Of a stretch of 64,000 nucleotides of DNA, positions 63,955 through 64,000 are shown in pieces; the first letter of the stretch is position 1; every line of letters begins with the position of its first letter. The DNA lies in assembly GCF_013004695.1 (NCBI RefSeq), contig NZ_JABEMG010000004.1:1-64000 (forward strand), given 5' to 3'. Position numbers and translations under genes: made by a program. A model generated the notes under the pieces. The model was not told the origin of the DNA. It was given only the letters and a program-made list of their open reading frames with translations, and did not search any database. This DNA comes from Promicromonospora citrea (GTDB lineage: Bacteria; Actinomycetota; Actinomycetes; Actinomycetales; Cellulomonadaceae).

Positions 63955-64000
63955 CAGTCGGAGGCTTCCAGGCGCGAGAACACGTTCGCAGTTGCGCCAC

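Noticed and set aside
63758-64000. Minus-strand frame over the 3' part of rnpB
   Set aside because: It lies on the RNase P RNA gene and shows no protein family.

Overview
The window is very GC-rich DNA with short intergenic gaps, frequent GTG starts, 4-bp ATGA/GTGA gene overlaps, a DUF222/HNH endonuclease and several DNA-repair and transport families typical of Actinobacteria. Gene content (three carbohydrate ABC systems, GH31, a debranching-type hydrolase, TreY/TreZ) suggests a plant-polysaccharide-using Micrococcales such as a Cellulomonadaceae or Promicromonosporaceae member. The genus is an inference.

Positions 1 to about 8330 look like an integrated or decayed mobile island. In order it holds a frameshifted methylase-like remnant cut by a partial IS3 element, a fatty acid desaturase, a LapA-like membrane protein, a diacylglycerol-kinase-like protein, two small DUF6112-like conjugation membrane proteins, and a transglycosylase/M23 cell-wall hydrolase of conjugative type. 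The hydrolase is cut at its 5' end by an IS5-family element that carries a small passenger gene. The island ends at a 3' fragment of a tRNA-Val(TAC)-like gene (8284-8325), the expected scar of tRNA-directed integration.

Positions 8.4-24.5 kb are ordinary chromosome: an aldo/keto reductase divergent from an MmyB-type regulator, NTF2-like proteins, treY-treZ (trehalose from maltooligosaccharide), an APH/GNAT pair, an LLM monooxygenase divergent from an ArsR-type regulator and a flavin reductase, an MFS exporter plus streptomycin-kinase-like protein divergent from an XRE-cupin regulator, and a DUF1697 protein.

Positions 23.6-46.7 kb form a carbohydrate block. A DeoR regulator precedes a polyol ABC importer (binding protein and two permeases) and mannitol 2-dehydrogenase. 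A CPBP protease/histidine kinase/response regulator operon, a uracil-DNA-glycosylase-like protein and a glyoxalase-fold protein follow. A second ABC importer plus GH31 glycosidase (33.7-39.2 kb, +) converges with a third importer operon (45.5-39.3 kb, -) that ends in a debranching-type hydrolase and a LacI regulator. Another LacI gene diverges from that operon. No ATP-binding subunit is encoded, so all three importers probably share one encoded elsewhere. Candidate operators lie in front of both LacI-linked operons.

Positions 46.7-64 kb hold NADP-glutamate dehydrogenase, a fumarate reductase/succinate dehydrogenase-like flavoprotein, heme oxygenase with an upstream iron-box-like dyad, an Asp-nucleophile alpha/beta hydrolase, a disordered Gly/Ser/Gln protein, a patchwork of short tandem repeats, an archaeal-type aspartyl-tRNA synthetase behind a probable translational T-box leader, a DUF222/HNH gene, a PolA-like polymerase, luxS-mtnN, a Nif3-like protein, a zinc-ribbon coiled-coil protein, an MFS transporter, yaaA and the RNase P RNA gene.
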